This document shows positions 16,370 through 22,868 of a stretch of DNA of 36,992 nucleotides, one piece after another. The stretch comes from Parafrankia elaeagni. Lineage in GTDB: Bacteria; Actinomycetota; Actinomycetes; Frankiales; Frankiaceae. Below the pieces are notes generated by a model. The model did not search any database and was not told where the DNA came from. It saw nothing but the letters and a program-made list of their open reading frames with translations. The stretch covers positions 1 to 36,992 of the forward strand of contig NZ_KB893755.1 in NCBI RefSeq assembly GCF_000374165.1, given 5' to 3'. Numbering within the stretch: position 1 is the first letter of the stretch; each line of letters opens with the position of its first letter. Both the position numbers and the translations under genes were made by a program.

Positions 16370-17643
16370 CGCCGATTACCCAGCAGATAGGGCGCATCGC
16401 CCTGCGAAGCCGTCACCTCGGCGACGCCGCGGTGAGCCCAGACCTCTGGGGGGAAACGATCTCGGATCGATATCGCCGTTCCGAGGGGGAGAAGTCCTCG
16501 TAGTTCGGTGGGTATCGGCTGTACAACCCTGCCCGCCACCTCGTCGCGATTAACCGGCCAGTCATCGGTCATTAGTAGTGCGGATGCATCCCCACATTCG
16601 ATTACAATTCCGCGCTTCCGGAGCCTCTCGTCTTGGAGGAGACGCGCGGCCTGGGATTCGAAAGGGCCCGCTCGGCCGAGAAGCTTCAGCCGAGGTGTGA
16701 TGCGGCCGCAGTCGCATCGGCCGTATATCACCGCACCGAGATCACCCAGTTCATAGCGCACGAACGGCGTGGCGGTGTTCAGAAGGTCGGTCACGACCAA
16801 GTGGCCGACGACTCCTGACTTCTGGGGCTGGCCGGACGTGGAGGAGATCACCTCGACCAGCACGGCATCCACGTTTATATGGAGAAAAGAACAGCCAGCC
16901 GGCCGGAACGCGACTGGTGCCGTTAACTCGGCAGCAACGTACAATTCATAGGGTGCCTCCGCCTGCGCGCCCGCACGGCCCTCCAGCAGGCCGCGGGTCG
17001 GCTCGGAGACCTCCCACGCGGACGCTAGACGGTTCCGGTTCACCAGGCCGTCCTGGATGAGAGTTCGGCAGATTCGCGGGGATGTGACAACTAGGCCATC
17101 CCGCGGGAGGCGCCCGATGTCGTCGAGGCTGAGAACCCGGTACCCAATCCGCCAATCGTAGAGGGTATGCCGGCGGCCGGACGAGCCGCGCCACGGCGTC
17201 AGGACCGTCAACTCGAAGAACGACGGCAGGCCGATCGATGAGTAGAGCCGGCGGTCGATAGCGGCGCGTTCGACGACGGCGTCGCGGGGCCGTGCGAGTT
17301 GCGTGGGTAGCCCACTGGTCCCTGAGGTGACCCGCACGTCGACCGGACCAGGGTCGCCGGCGACAAGGCGGTGGAGGCTGTTCCGTATCTTTTCCTTGCG
17401 AAGAACGCTCACCTGATTGAGAAGGTTTCGCGCCGCTAAGTCAACCGGCTCATCCCGCCCTGGGCGGTCGACAGAACCGGCGTGTTCGAGGAGGGAGAGC
17501 AGAGCGGCTTGGTCGTATGCTGAAGCTGTCGCGGCGGCCGCCAGGACTTTCGGTAGTCGGGAATGAATACGGTCCAGCAGAAGGTCCGCCGAGCGCTCGG
17601 CCGCGAGCGCCTCGCGTACCCGCTGGGACAGCCCTATCGCCAT
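16366..17643 (-). CDS. PaaK-like adenylate-forming enzyme
   Basis: The 425-residue protein resembles phenylacetate-CoA ligase. It has the P-loop-like VTSGTSGLPTQ (105-115), a HLVVTDLLNTATPFVRYELGDLG block and GRCDCGRITPRLKLLGRAG, the end of the main adenylation domain. Such enzymes activate a carboxylate as acyl-AMP and pass it to CoA, an amine or a carrier. In a RiPP operon it could acylate the peptide N-terminus or activate its C-terminal carboxylate; neither is shown. The open frame extends to a GTG at 17754, but that lies in the hairpin at 17741-17777 and has no ribosome site. I choose the ATG at 17643, which overlaps a well-started small ORF and is probably translated by coupling. Confidence 0.82.
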   Translation of the reverse strand: MAIGLSQRVREALAAERSADLLLDRIHSRLPKVLAAAATASAYDQAALLSLLEHAGSVDRPGRDEPVDLAARNLLNQVSVLRKEKIRNSLHRLVAGDPGPVDVRVTSGTSGLPTQLARPRDAVVERAAIDRRLYSSIGLPSFFELTVLTPWRGSSGRRHTLYDWRIGYRVLSLDDIGRLPRDGLVVTSPRICRTLIQDGLVNRNRLASAWEVSEPTRGLLEGRAGAQAEAPYELYVAAELTAPVAFRPAGCSFLHINVDAVLVEVISSTSGQPQKSGVVGHLVVTDLLNTATPFVRYELGDLGAVIYGRCDCGRITPRLKLLGRAGPFESQAARLLQDERLRKRGIVIECGDASALLMTDDWPVNRDEVAGRVVQPIPTELRGLLPLGTAISIRDRFPPEVWAHRGVAEVTASQGDAPYLLGNRR

Positions 17644-17696
17644 CCAGCGATGCCCCGGCAAACCGGCGAAAGCTCGGAGCCTAGGACGGGAGACAT
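17634..17696 (-). CDS. Small ORF (20 residues) coupled to the PaaK-like gene
   Basis: The ATG at 17696 has GGAGG eight bases upstream, one of the best ribosome sites in the operon. It encodes MSPVLGSELSPVCRGIAGWR and ends in a TAG that overlaps the ATG of the adenylating enzyme (ATGGCGATAG). It may be a coupling peptide that brings ribosomes to the next gene, a second very small precursor, or the sign of a frameshift in the real 5' end of the PaaK-like gene. Confidence 0.4.
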   Translation of the reverse strand: MSPVLGSELSPVCRGIAGWR

Positions 17697-17740
17697 CTGC
17701 CAATCCTCCACCTCTCTCGTGCCAAAAGCGACCGCAAGAG

Positions 17741-17777
17741 GGTGTGGGGCGCACCGCGGTGCGGCCCGCCCCACACC
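17741..17777 (-). terminator. Hairpin between precursor and enzyme genes (attenuator)
   Basis: GGTGTGGGGCG (17741-17751) pairs perfectly with CGCCCCACACC (17767-17777), and the loop contains the palindrome GCACCGCGGTGC centre. It starts eight bases after the precursor stop codon. There is no T-run, so it would act as a partial terminator or an RNA stabiliser. This arrangement commonly gives more precursor than enzyme. Confidence 0.65.
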
Positions 17778-17785
17778 CCGCCGGA

Positions 17786-17911
17786 CTAGAGGTCCAGCGT
17801 CAGATCGCTGCAGAAGCTGGCGAACGCCGTCTCCATGTCGGCGCTCTCTTCGATCTGCTCCACCTCGAGAACATCTGCCCGCGGCTCTTCCCAATGCGGC
17901 TTCTCGTTCAT
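17786..17911 (-). CDS. RiPP precursor peptide (41 residues)
   Basis: The ATG at 17911 follows GGAGG by four bases (AAGT), and the frame ends at TAG 17786-17788. The N-terminal part (MNEKPHWEEPRADVLEVEQ) and IEESADME are acidic, as in leader peptides bound by PqqD-like domains. The C-terminal end AFASFCSDLTLDL has one Cys, two Ser and one Thr that YcaO/SagB chemistry could convert, so the core probably starts within residues 28-32. It is the first gene after a sigma70-type promoter and directly precedes the full set of modifying enzymes. No family is recognised. Identity as the precursor is inferred from size, leader-like composition and position, which together are strong. Confidence 0.85.
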   Translation of the reverse strand: MNEKPHWEEPRADVLEVEQIEESADMETAFASFCSDLTLDL

Positions 17912-17946
17912 ACTTCCTCCATCCTGTAGCCAATGTGGCAGCCTCG

Positions 17947-17975
17947 AAGATAGATATCGAAATTGCGGCCGTCAA
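17947..17975 (-). promoter_or_regulatory. Promoter of the YcaO-TfuA RiPP operon
   Basis: Read on the minus strand, TTGACG (17970-17975) is followed after exactly 17 bases by TATCTT (17947-17952). These are near-consensus -35 and -10 boxes for the main sigma factor. The start would fall near 17940, leaving a leader of about 30 bases before the precursor ATG. Confidence 0.7.
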
Positions 17976-18089
17976 GATAGCATGAACACAGGTTATTAGC
18001 TGCTGCGAATATTCGATCCTCTGGTCATTCGTATGAATTTCCCCTGGCGGTAGCTTCTGGAAGCCGTGTAGGGGCATGGTTGGCAGGTT

Positions 18090-18120
18090 GGCACGGCGTG
18101 ACTGGCGGTCACGCCGTGCC
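18090..18120. terminator. Perfect 13-bp hairpin
   Basis: GGCACGGCGTGAC (18090-18102) pairs with GTCACGCCGTGCC (18108-18120) around the loop TGGCG. It lies about 115 bases upstream of the RiPP promoter and at the edge of the IS graveyard. It could be a terminator that shields the operon, or an operator; no T-run is present. Confidence 0.5.
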
Positions 18121-18360
18121 GGCAGTGGGTTGGCCAATCGGTCGGCTACCTAGGGTGCTAGCGAGTTCGCTGATCGTAGCTACCCGTAGGGCGTGGTGAG
18201 GGTTTCTGGTGGAGATGAGGTGTGCGGGTGGCTGGGGCTGGGTCCCCAACGAGGACGGACATGACCTTCAACTGATCATGGAGATTCTCGCGCCATACTG
18301 ATTGCCCCGAGGTGCCATGCCCGCCGCCCCTTATCTCCGTCTGTCCCTGTTCTGGATCGG

Positions 18361-18805
18361 TTGGCCTTGGCCGCCACCGCCGGTCCGCCGCGGTCAACGT
18401 CGCCGGCAGGTTTGCTGGCGGTATTCGCCCAGGTCACCGACCCGCGGAAACGCCGTGGGCGCCGGCATCGGCTACCGGCCCCACTCACGCAGGCGACCTG
18501 CGCGGTGCTGGCTGCTCAGCGCCCGGAACCTGCGCAACGTGCCTGGCCGCAAGACCGGTACGGGGGACGCGGCGTGGATCGCCGAGCTGGTCGAGTACGG
18601 GCTGGTCCGCCCGTCGTTCGTCCCGCCGCAGCCGATCCGCGAGCTGCATGACCTGACCCGCTACGGGCGGACCCAGATCGACGAGCGGATCCCTGAGAGT
18701 CTGCGCAACCTCGCGATCGCGGTCCTGCGCCTGACCGGCGTCACGAACATCGCGGCGGGAATCCGCCACCACGCCCGCCGCCCCGAACGTCCACCACACG
18801 AACAT
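18361..18805 (+). pseudogene. Mosaic transposase relic: ISAs1 pieces with an IS110 piece inside
   Basis: The first part reads LLAVFAQVTDPRKRRGRRH, an ISAs1-family N-terminal motif. From about 18528 the frame reads NVPGRKTGTGDAAWIAELVE, then VRPSFVPPQPIRELHDLTRY, which is characteristic of IS110-family transposases. From about 18693 it returns to ISAs1 with ESLRNLAIAVLRLTGVTNIAA and GIRHHARRPERP, the ISAs1 C-terminal motif. The IS3-family element then interrupts it at about 18812. The catalytic centres of both families are missing. It is dead, but records three nested events. Confidence 0.7.
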
Positions 18806-18878
18806 GAAGCTTGAGCTGGTGCCCGTTCTTCGGACAGTGATCCCTGTGGGATAATTGATCCGTGAACGGAGGGTATTG

Positions 18879-19175
18879 ATGGCTGAACATCGCAGGCGGT
18901 ACACGCCCGAGTACAAAGATGAGGCGGTAAAGCTCGTCATTGATTCGGGTCGGCCGATCTCCGCGGTTGCCAAGGACCTGGGTATCAACGAGGGAACTCT
19001 CGGCAGCTGGGTCGCGACCTGGCGGCGCGCGCACCGGCATGACGCCGAGGAGGAACCGCTGTCCATGTCGGAGCGGGCACGGTTGCGTGAGCTGGAGAAG
19101 GAGAACCGGGAGCTGCGGATGGAGCGTGAGTTCCTCTCAAAAGCCGCAGCCTTCTTCGCGCAGCGCCATCAGTGA
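18879..19175 (+). CDS. IS3-family transposase OrfA
   Basis: The ATG at 18879 has GGAGG six bases upstream. The 98-residue protein has the IS3 OrfA helix-turn-helix (RRYTPEYKDEAVKLVIDSGR, then ISAVAKDLGINEGTLGSWV) and a leucine-zipper-like tail (RLRELEKENRELRMEREFL). It binds the IS ends and overlaps orfB by four bases. In this family a frameshift or coupling gives the active OrfAB. Confidence 0.9.
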   Translation: MAEHRRRYTPEYKDEAVKLVIDSGRPISAVAKDLGINEGTLGSWVATWRRAHRHDAEEEPLSMSERARLRELEKENRELRMEREFLSKAAAFFAQRHQ

Positions 19176-20062
19176 CCGACAAGTACGAACTGATCGCCGC
19201 GGAGAAGGATTCCTACCCGGTGCGGAACATGTGCCGGTGGCTCGCCGTGTCGGCCTCCGGTTTCTACGACTGGTACCGCCGGCCACCCTCGCCGCGTACC
19301 CGCCGGCGCACCACCCTGGACACCCAGGTCCGGGCATTGTTCGCCGCATCCCGGCAGACCTACGGCGCCCGCCGGATCGCCGCCGCGCTGCGGGCGTCCG
19401 GCACACCGGCGTCGGTCCGCCTGGTCCGCCGCGTCATGCGTCGCGCCGGGCTGCGGGCCTGCCAGCCCAGGGCCTACCGACGCACCACCCTGCCCGGTCA
19501 GGCGCCCGCGCCGACCGACCGGCTCCGCCGCGACTTCACCGCGGCCCGGCCCGGCGAGAAGCTCGTCGGCGACATCACCTACATCCGTACCGGTGAGGGA
19601 TGGCTGTATCTCGCCACCGTCATCGACTGCTATTCAAGAAAGGTAATCGGCTGGTCGATGGCTGACCACATGCGCACCGAACTCATCATCGACGCGTTCA
19701 CGATGGCCGCGACCCGGACCCGCCTCCAGCCGGGCGCCACGTTCCATTCGGACCGCGGCTCGCAATACCTGTCCGACGCCTACCAGCGGGTCCTGCGGCA
19801 CCATCAGGTCCACCCCTCGGCCGGTGCGACCGGCGTGTGCTGGGACAATTCCCTCGCCGAGTCTTTCTTCGGCACCCTCAAAAACGAGCTTATCCACCGT
19901 GAACACTATCCAACCCGCCGCGTTGCCCGCACCGCCATCGCCGACTACATCGAGATCTTCTACAACCGGCAGCGGCTCCACTCCACCCTCGGATACCGCA
20001 CCCCCAACCACATCGAAAACCTCTACCACACAGCCACCGCAACCATTGCAGGCGCCGCATAA
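19172..20062 (+). CDS. IS3-family transposase OrfB
   Basis: The 296-residue protein has an HTH_21-like region (QTYGARRIAAALR) and an intact rve integrase core. The core is VGDITYIRT (Asp134), FHSDRGSQYLS (Asp194) and CWDNSLAESFFGTLKNE (Glu230), the IS3 DDE signature. The GTG start lies in the GTGA overlap with orfA. It ends with the usual RLHSTLGYRTP block shortly before the right inverted repeat. Confidence 0.92.
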   Translation: MTDKYELIAAEKDSYPVRNMCRWLAVSASGFYDWYRRPPSPRTRRRTTLDTQVRALFAASRQTYGARRIAAALRASGTPASVRLVRRVMRRAGLRACQPRAYRRTTLPGQAPAPTDRLRRDFTAARPGEKLVGDITYIRTGEGWLYLATVIDCYSRKVIGWSMADHMRTELIIDAFTMAATRTRLQPGATFHSDRGSQYLSDAYQRVLRHHQVHPSAGATGVCWDNSLAESFFGTLKNELIHREHYPTRRVARTAIADYIEIFYNRQRLHSTLGYRTPNHIENLYHTATATIAGAA

Positions 20063-20113
20063 GCCAGATAGGGTTCCTGCTGCGCAGGTGTCCGAGAAAC
20101 GGGGCTCACCTCA

Positions 20114-20281
20114 GCTTGTTTGCTAACCGACAACTATGCCGAGGCCCTGCCCCGAAACCTGACGCGCGGTACACAGCAGACCCCCGCGCTATGGCGCGTC
20201 ATGCCCAAGGCTTGAGTGTGCCAGTCGCCAGCGCCGGTGCCCGCCTGACAGCACCCGCCCAAGACTGACACAGAGGGGAGA
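20114..20281 (+). other. Remnant between IS3 and IS256 elements
   Basis: This short interval has no intact gene. A frame LTDNYAEALPRNL just right of the IS3 end could be the displaced C-terminal tail of the ISAs1 relic at 18361-18805, which would confirm that the IS3 element landed in it. That match is by eye and weak. Confidence 0.35.
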
Positions 20282-20392
20282 TGAGCAATGGTTGAGACCT
20301 GTGGATCGGCTGGGGAGGGCGTACCTTCCCGGTGATCGAGGTTGAGGTCTCAGTCAGGCCGACGTTGACGCGTCGGTCGGGAAGGCACGCCT

Positions 20393-21661
20393 GTGCTCAC
20401 GGTAGTACCCGAGGACAACACGCCCGAGAACGGCTCGACGGCCAGGCCGTCGCTGATCGATGAGATCGTCCGGGAAGGTGCGCGGCGGATGCTCGCGGCC
20501 GCGTTGGAAGCCGAGGTCGACGCCTACATCGCCGAGCTCGCCAGCGATTGTGACGGCCGCGGCCGCCGGCTGGTGGTCCGTAACGGCCATGCCCAGCCCC
20601 GGCAGGTGATGACCGCCGCCGGGGCGGTCGAGGTCACCGCACCACGGGTCAACGACCGCAGGATCGACCCGGACACCGGCGAACGGCAGCGGTTCTCCTC
20701 GGCGATCCTGCCGCCGTGGTGCCGCCGCTCCCCGAAGATCGCCGAGGTGTTGCCGCTGCTCTACCTGCACGGCCTGTCCAGCGGTGACTTCGTGCCCGCG
20801 TTGGAGCAGTTCCTCGGCTCGGGTGCCGGCCTGTCCGCCTCGACAGTGACCCGGCTGACCACCAGCTGGCAGGCGGACTACCAGGCGTTCACCGCCCGGG
20901 ACCTGGCCGGCGTGGACTACGTCTACCTGTGGGCCGACGGGATCCACGTCAACATCCGCCTGGACGAGGACCGGCTGTGTCTGCTCGTCCTCATCGGGGT
21001 CCGCGCCGATGGCCGCAAGGAACTCGTCGCCCTCACCGATGGCTACCGGGAGTCGACCGGGTCGTGGGCGGACCTGCTGCGTGACTGCGCCCGGCGCGGC
21101 ATGTCCGCCCCGGTGCTCGCGGTCGGGGACGGCGCGCTGGGGTTCTGGGCGGCGCTCCGCGAGGTCTTCCCCGCGACGGCCGAACAGCACTGCTGGGTCC
21201 ACAAGACCGCGAACGTGCTCGCCGCGCTCCCGAAGTCCGCGCATCCCGGTGCGAAAAAGTACCTTGCGGACATCTACAACGCCGAGGACAAGACCCACGC
21301 CACCGCCGCGGCGAAGACGTTCACCGCCGCCTACAAGGCGAAGTTCCCCAAAGCCGCCGCGAAGGTCACCGACGACCTGGAGGTGCTGCTGGCGTTCTAC
21401 GACTACCCCGCCGAACACTGGGTGCATCTACGGACCACGAACCCGATCGAGTCGACGTTCGCGACCGTGCGCCACCGCACCCGAGTCACCAAAGGGCCGG
21501 GATCACGTGCCGCCGGGCTAGCCATGGCATTCAAGCTCATCGAGGCCACCCAGGCCCGCTGGCGAGCGGTCAACGCACCCCACCTCGTCGCCCTCGTCCG
21601 CGCCGGCGCCGTCTTCGAAGCAGGCCAGCTCGTCGAACGCCCACAGGCCCGCGCCGCATGA
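20393..21661 (+). CDS. IS256-family (Mutator-type) transposase
   Basis: The 422-residue protein has family blocks LVVRNGHAQPRQVMTAAGAV, VTAPRVNDRR, a YVYLWADGIHVNIR segment with the first Asp, VLAVGDGALGFWAALREVFP with the second Asp, and HCWVHKTANVL. The final catalytic region is TTNPIESTFATVRHRTRVTKG with Glu. Length is normal and no disruption is seen. The start GTG at 20393 has no strong ribosome site. Its stop overlaps the ATG of the next gene (ATGA), so the passenger gene is translated by coupling. Confidence 0.92.
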   Translation: MLTVVPEDNTPENGSTARPSLIDEIVREGARRMLAAALEAEVDAYIAELASDCDGRGRRLVVRNGHAQPRQVMTAAGAVEVTAPRVNDRRIDPDTGERQRFSSAILPPWCRRSPKIAEVLPLLYLHGLSSGDFVPALEQFLGSGAGLSASTVTRLTTSWQADYQAFTARDLAGVDYVYLWADGIHVNIRLDEDRLCLLVLIGVRADGRKELVALTDGYRESTGSWADLLRDCARRGMSAPVLAVGDGALGFWAALREVFPATAEQHCWVHKTANVLAALPKSAHPGAKKYLADIYNAEDKTHATAAAKTFTAAYKAKFPKAAAKVTDDLEVLLAFYDYPAEHWVHLRTTNPIESTFATVRHRTRVTKGPGSRAAGLAMAFKLIEATQARWRAVNAPHLVALVRAGAVFEAGQLVERPQARAA

Positions 21662-22251
21662 GCAGTCCCCGCCCCGCTCACCCGGGGGCACCGGCCCGCG
21701 CCTCGGGAGCACCAACCGGCAGAGTGATCGTGATGACCGGGCCGCCTGGCGCGGGCAAGACCACGATCGCCCGGCAGGTGGCCGACCGGCTCTCGCTCAG
21801 CGTGCACCTGCACGCCGACGACTTCTGGCACGTCATCCGCCAGGGCGCCATCGCGCCCTATCTACCCGAAGCACACCACCAGAACACGATCGTCATCGAC
21901 ATCGTGGCTCACACCGCGTTCGGCTACGCCGCCGGCGGCTACGACGTGATCTGCGACGGCATCATCGGCCCCTGGTTCCTCGACGCCTTCCGCGCCATGA
22001 GCACGACCAGCGGAATCGAGCTGCACTACCTCGTGCTGCGCCCCGACGAAGCGACGACGCTCCGCCGAGCTACCAGCCGGACCGCCACCGACGCGTTGAC
22101 CGACCCCGAACCGATCCGCTCGCTGCACCACCAGTTCAGCAGCCTCGACACCCTCGAACCCCACGTGTTGGACTCCAGCCACATGGATCCCGCAGCCACA
22201 GCCGAGGTTGCGTTGCACGGCATCACCAACAGCCACTACCAGCTCAGTTGA
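21658..22251 (+). CDS. P-loop kinase (AAA_33/zeta-like), IS passenger
   Basis: The 197-residue protein starts at an ATG inside the transposase stop (four-base overlap). After about 20 flexible residues comes VIVMTGPPGAGKTTIARQVA with a perfect Walker A (28-36), then HLHADDFWHVIR, a VICDGIIGPW strand, and LVLRPDEATTLRRAT. This pattern fits small phosphotransferases such as gluconate-, chloramphenicol- or zeta-toxin-like kinases; the substrate cannot be told. It lies within the inverted repeats of the IS256 element and so moves with it. A resistance or small-molecule phosphorylation role is possible. Confidence 0.82.
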   Translation: MSSPRPAHPGAPARASGAPTGRVIVMTGPPGAGKTTIARQVADRLSLSVHLHADDFWHVIRQGAIAPYLPEAHHQNTIVIDIVAHTAFGYAAGGYDVICDGIIGPWFLDAFRAMSTTSGIELHYLVLRPDEATTLRRATSRTATDALTDPEPIRSLHHQFSSLDTLEPHVLDSSHMDPAATAEVALHGITNSHYQLS

Positions 22252-22344
22252 TCTCTATCAGCCCGACACACGATCCACAGGTTTTGACAATTCCTCAGGG
22301 GAAAGAGAGACCTGTTCTCCGGAACGGAGCGTGATGAAGTTGGG

Positions 22345-22797
22345 TCAGACTGACAGGTGGGCGTTCATGGCGCGGGCCTTCTCGGCAAGCTCAGGTAGTT
22401 CCGCGACGGTGACGCCGGCCTGAGCGAGGAGTTCGTAGCCTTGGCAGTCGGCGACGAAGAGGCTGGGCTCGCGCCAGGCGATGACCACCCGCGGGATCTT
22501 CGCCTCCAGGATGAGCTGGGTGCAGGTGCGTGGCCGGGATTTGCGCTGGGAGCAGGGTTCGAGGGTGCTGTAGATCGTCGCGGTGGCGAGCCGGGGGTCG
22601 TCGGGGTCGATCTTCGCGAGGGCGGATTCCTCGGCGTGTACCGCGTCGTCGACCTCACGGGAGTAGCCGAAGGCGATCTCCTCGTTGTTCTCGTCGACGA
22701 TGACAGCGCCGACCGAGTAGGCGCTGGTGGCGGGTGGGCAGCGGTGGGCGAGTTCGATGGCTCGGGTCATCCAGCGATGGTCGTCGAGCTGGGGCAT
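22345..22797 (-). CDS. Cytidine/deoxycytidylate deaminase-fold enzyme (RibD-N-like)
   Basis: The 150-residue protein has the zinc deaminase core: VHAEESALAK with His54, Glu56, and STLEPCSQRKSRPRTC with Cys82 and Cys92. YSVGAVIVDENNE earlier and IPRVVIAWREP later match the RibD deaminase or diaminohydroxyphosphoribosylaminopyrimidine type. The two Cys are nine residues apart, longer than the C-x2-C of simple cytidine deaminases and close to RibD. The ATG at 22797 is taken because the upstream extension is low-complexity. It is the last minus-strand gene of the FxLD region, 71 bases after the regulator. A function in lanthipeptide synthesis is not evident. Confidence 0.8.
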   Translation of the reverse strand: MPQLDDHRWMTRAIELAHRCPPATSAYSVGAVIVDENNEEIAFGYSREVDDAVHAEESALAKIDPDDPRLATATIYSTLEPCSQRKSRPRTCTQLILEAKIPRVVIAWREPSLFVADCQGYELLAQAGVTVAELPELAEKARAMNAHLSV

Positions 22798-22868
22798 GGA
22801 GCGGCTCGTCCTTCCCTGGGGCCGGTCCCTGGTGGAGTCGGACCGGATAGCCGGTGGCGGGATGGTAG

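Larger units (their letters stand above)
18812..20113 (+). mobile_element. IS3-family insertion sequence
   Basis: Imperfect terminal inverted repeats frame two overlapping ORFs. The left end at 18812-18840 begins TGAGCTGGTGCCCGTT and contains CGGACA. The right end at 20087-20113, read in reverse, begins TGAGGTGAGCCCCGTT and contains CGGACA. Both ORFs look complete, so the element may be functional. It sits inside the ISAs1 relic, whose tail seems to resume on the right. Confidence 0.82.
20282..22297 (+). mobile_element. IS256-family element with a passenger kinase gene
   Basis: A 27-base imperfect inverted repeat (22 of 27 matching) joins 20282-20308, which ends in ACCTGTGGATCG, with 22271-22297. 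The repeat encloses both the transposase and the following kinase gene, for a total of about 2.0 kb. Ordinary IS256-family elements are about 1.3-1.5 kb with one gene. The flanks GGGGAGA and GGGGAAA are similar but not an exact target duplication, so the ends should be seen as provisional. Confidence 0.7.

Noticed and set aside
17744-17754. GTG at 17754 as start of the PaaK-like gene
   Set aside because: It lies in the stem-loop at 17741-17777, lacks a ribosome site, and the added N-terminal residues do not look like the family.
20354-21427. 357-codon minus-strand ORF
   Set aside because: Antisense shadow of the IS256 transposase.
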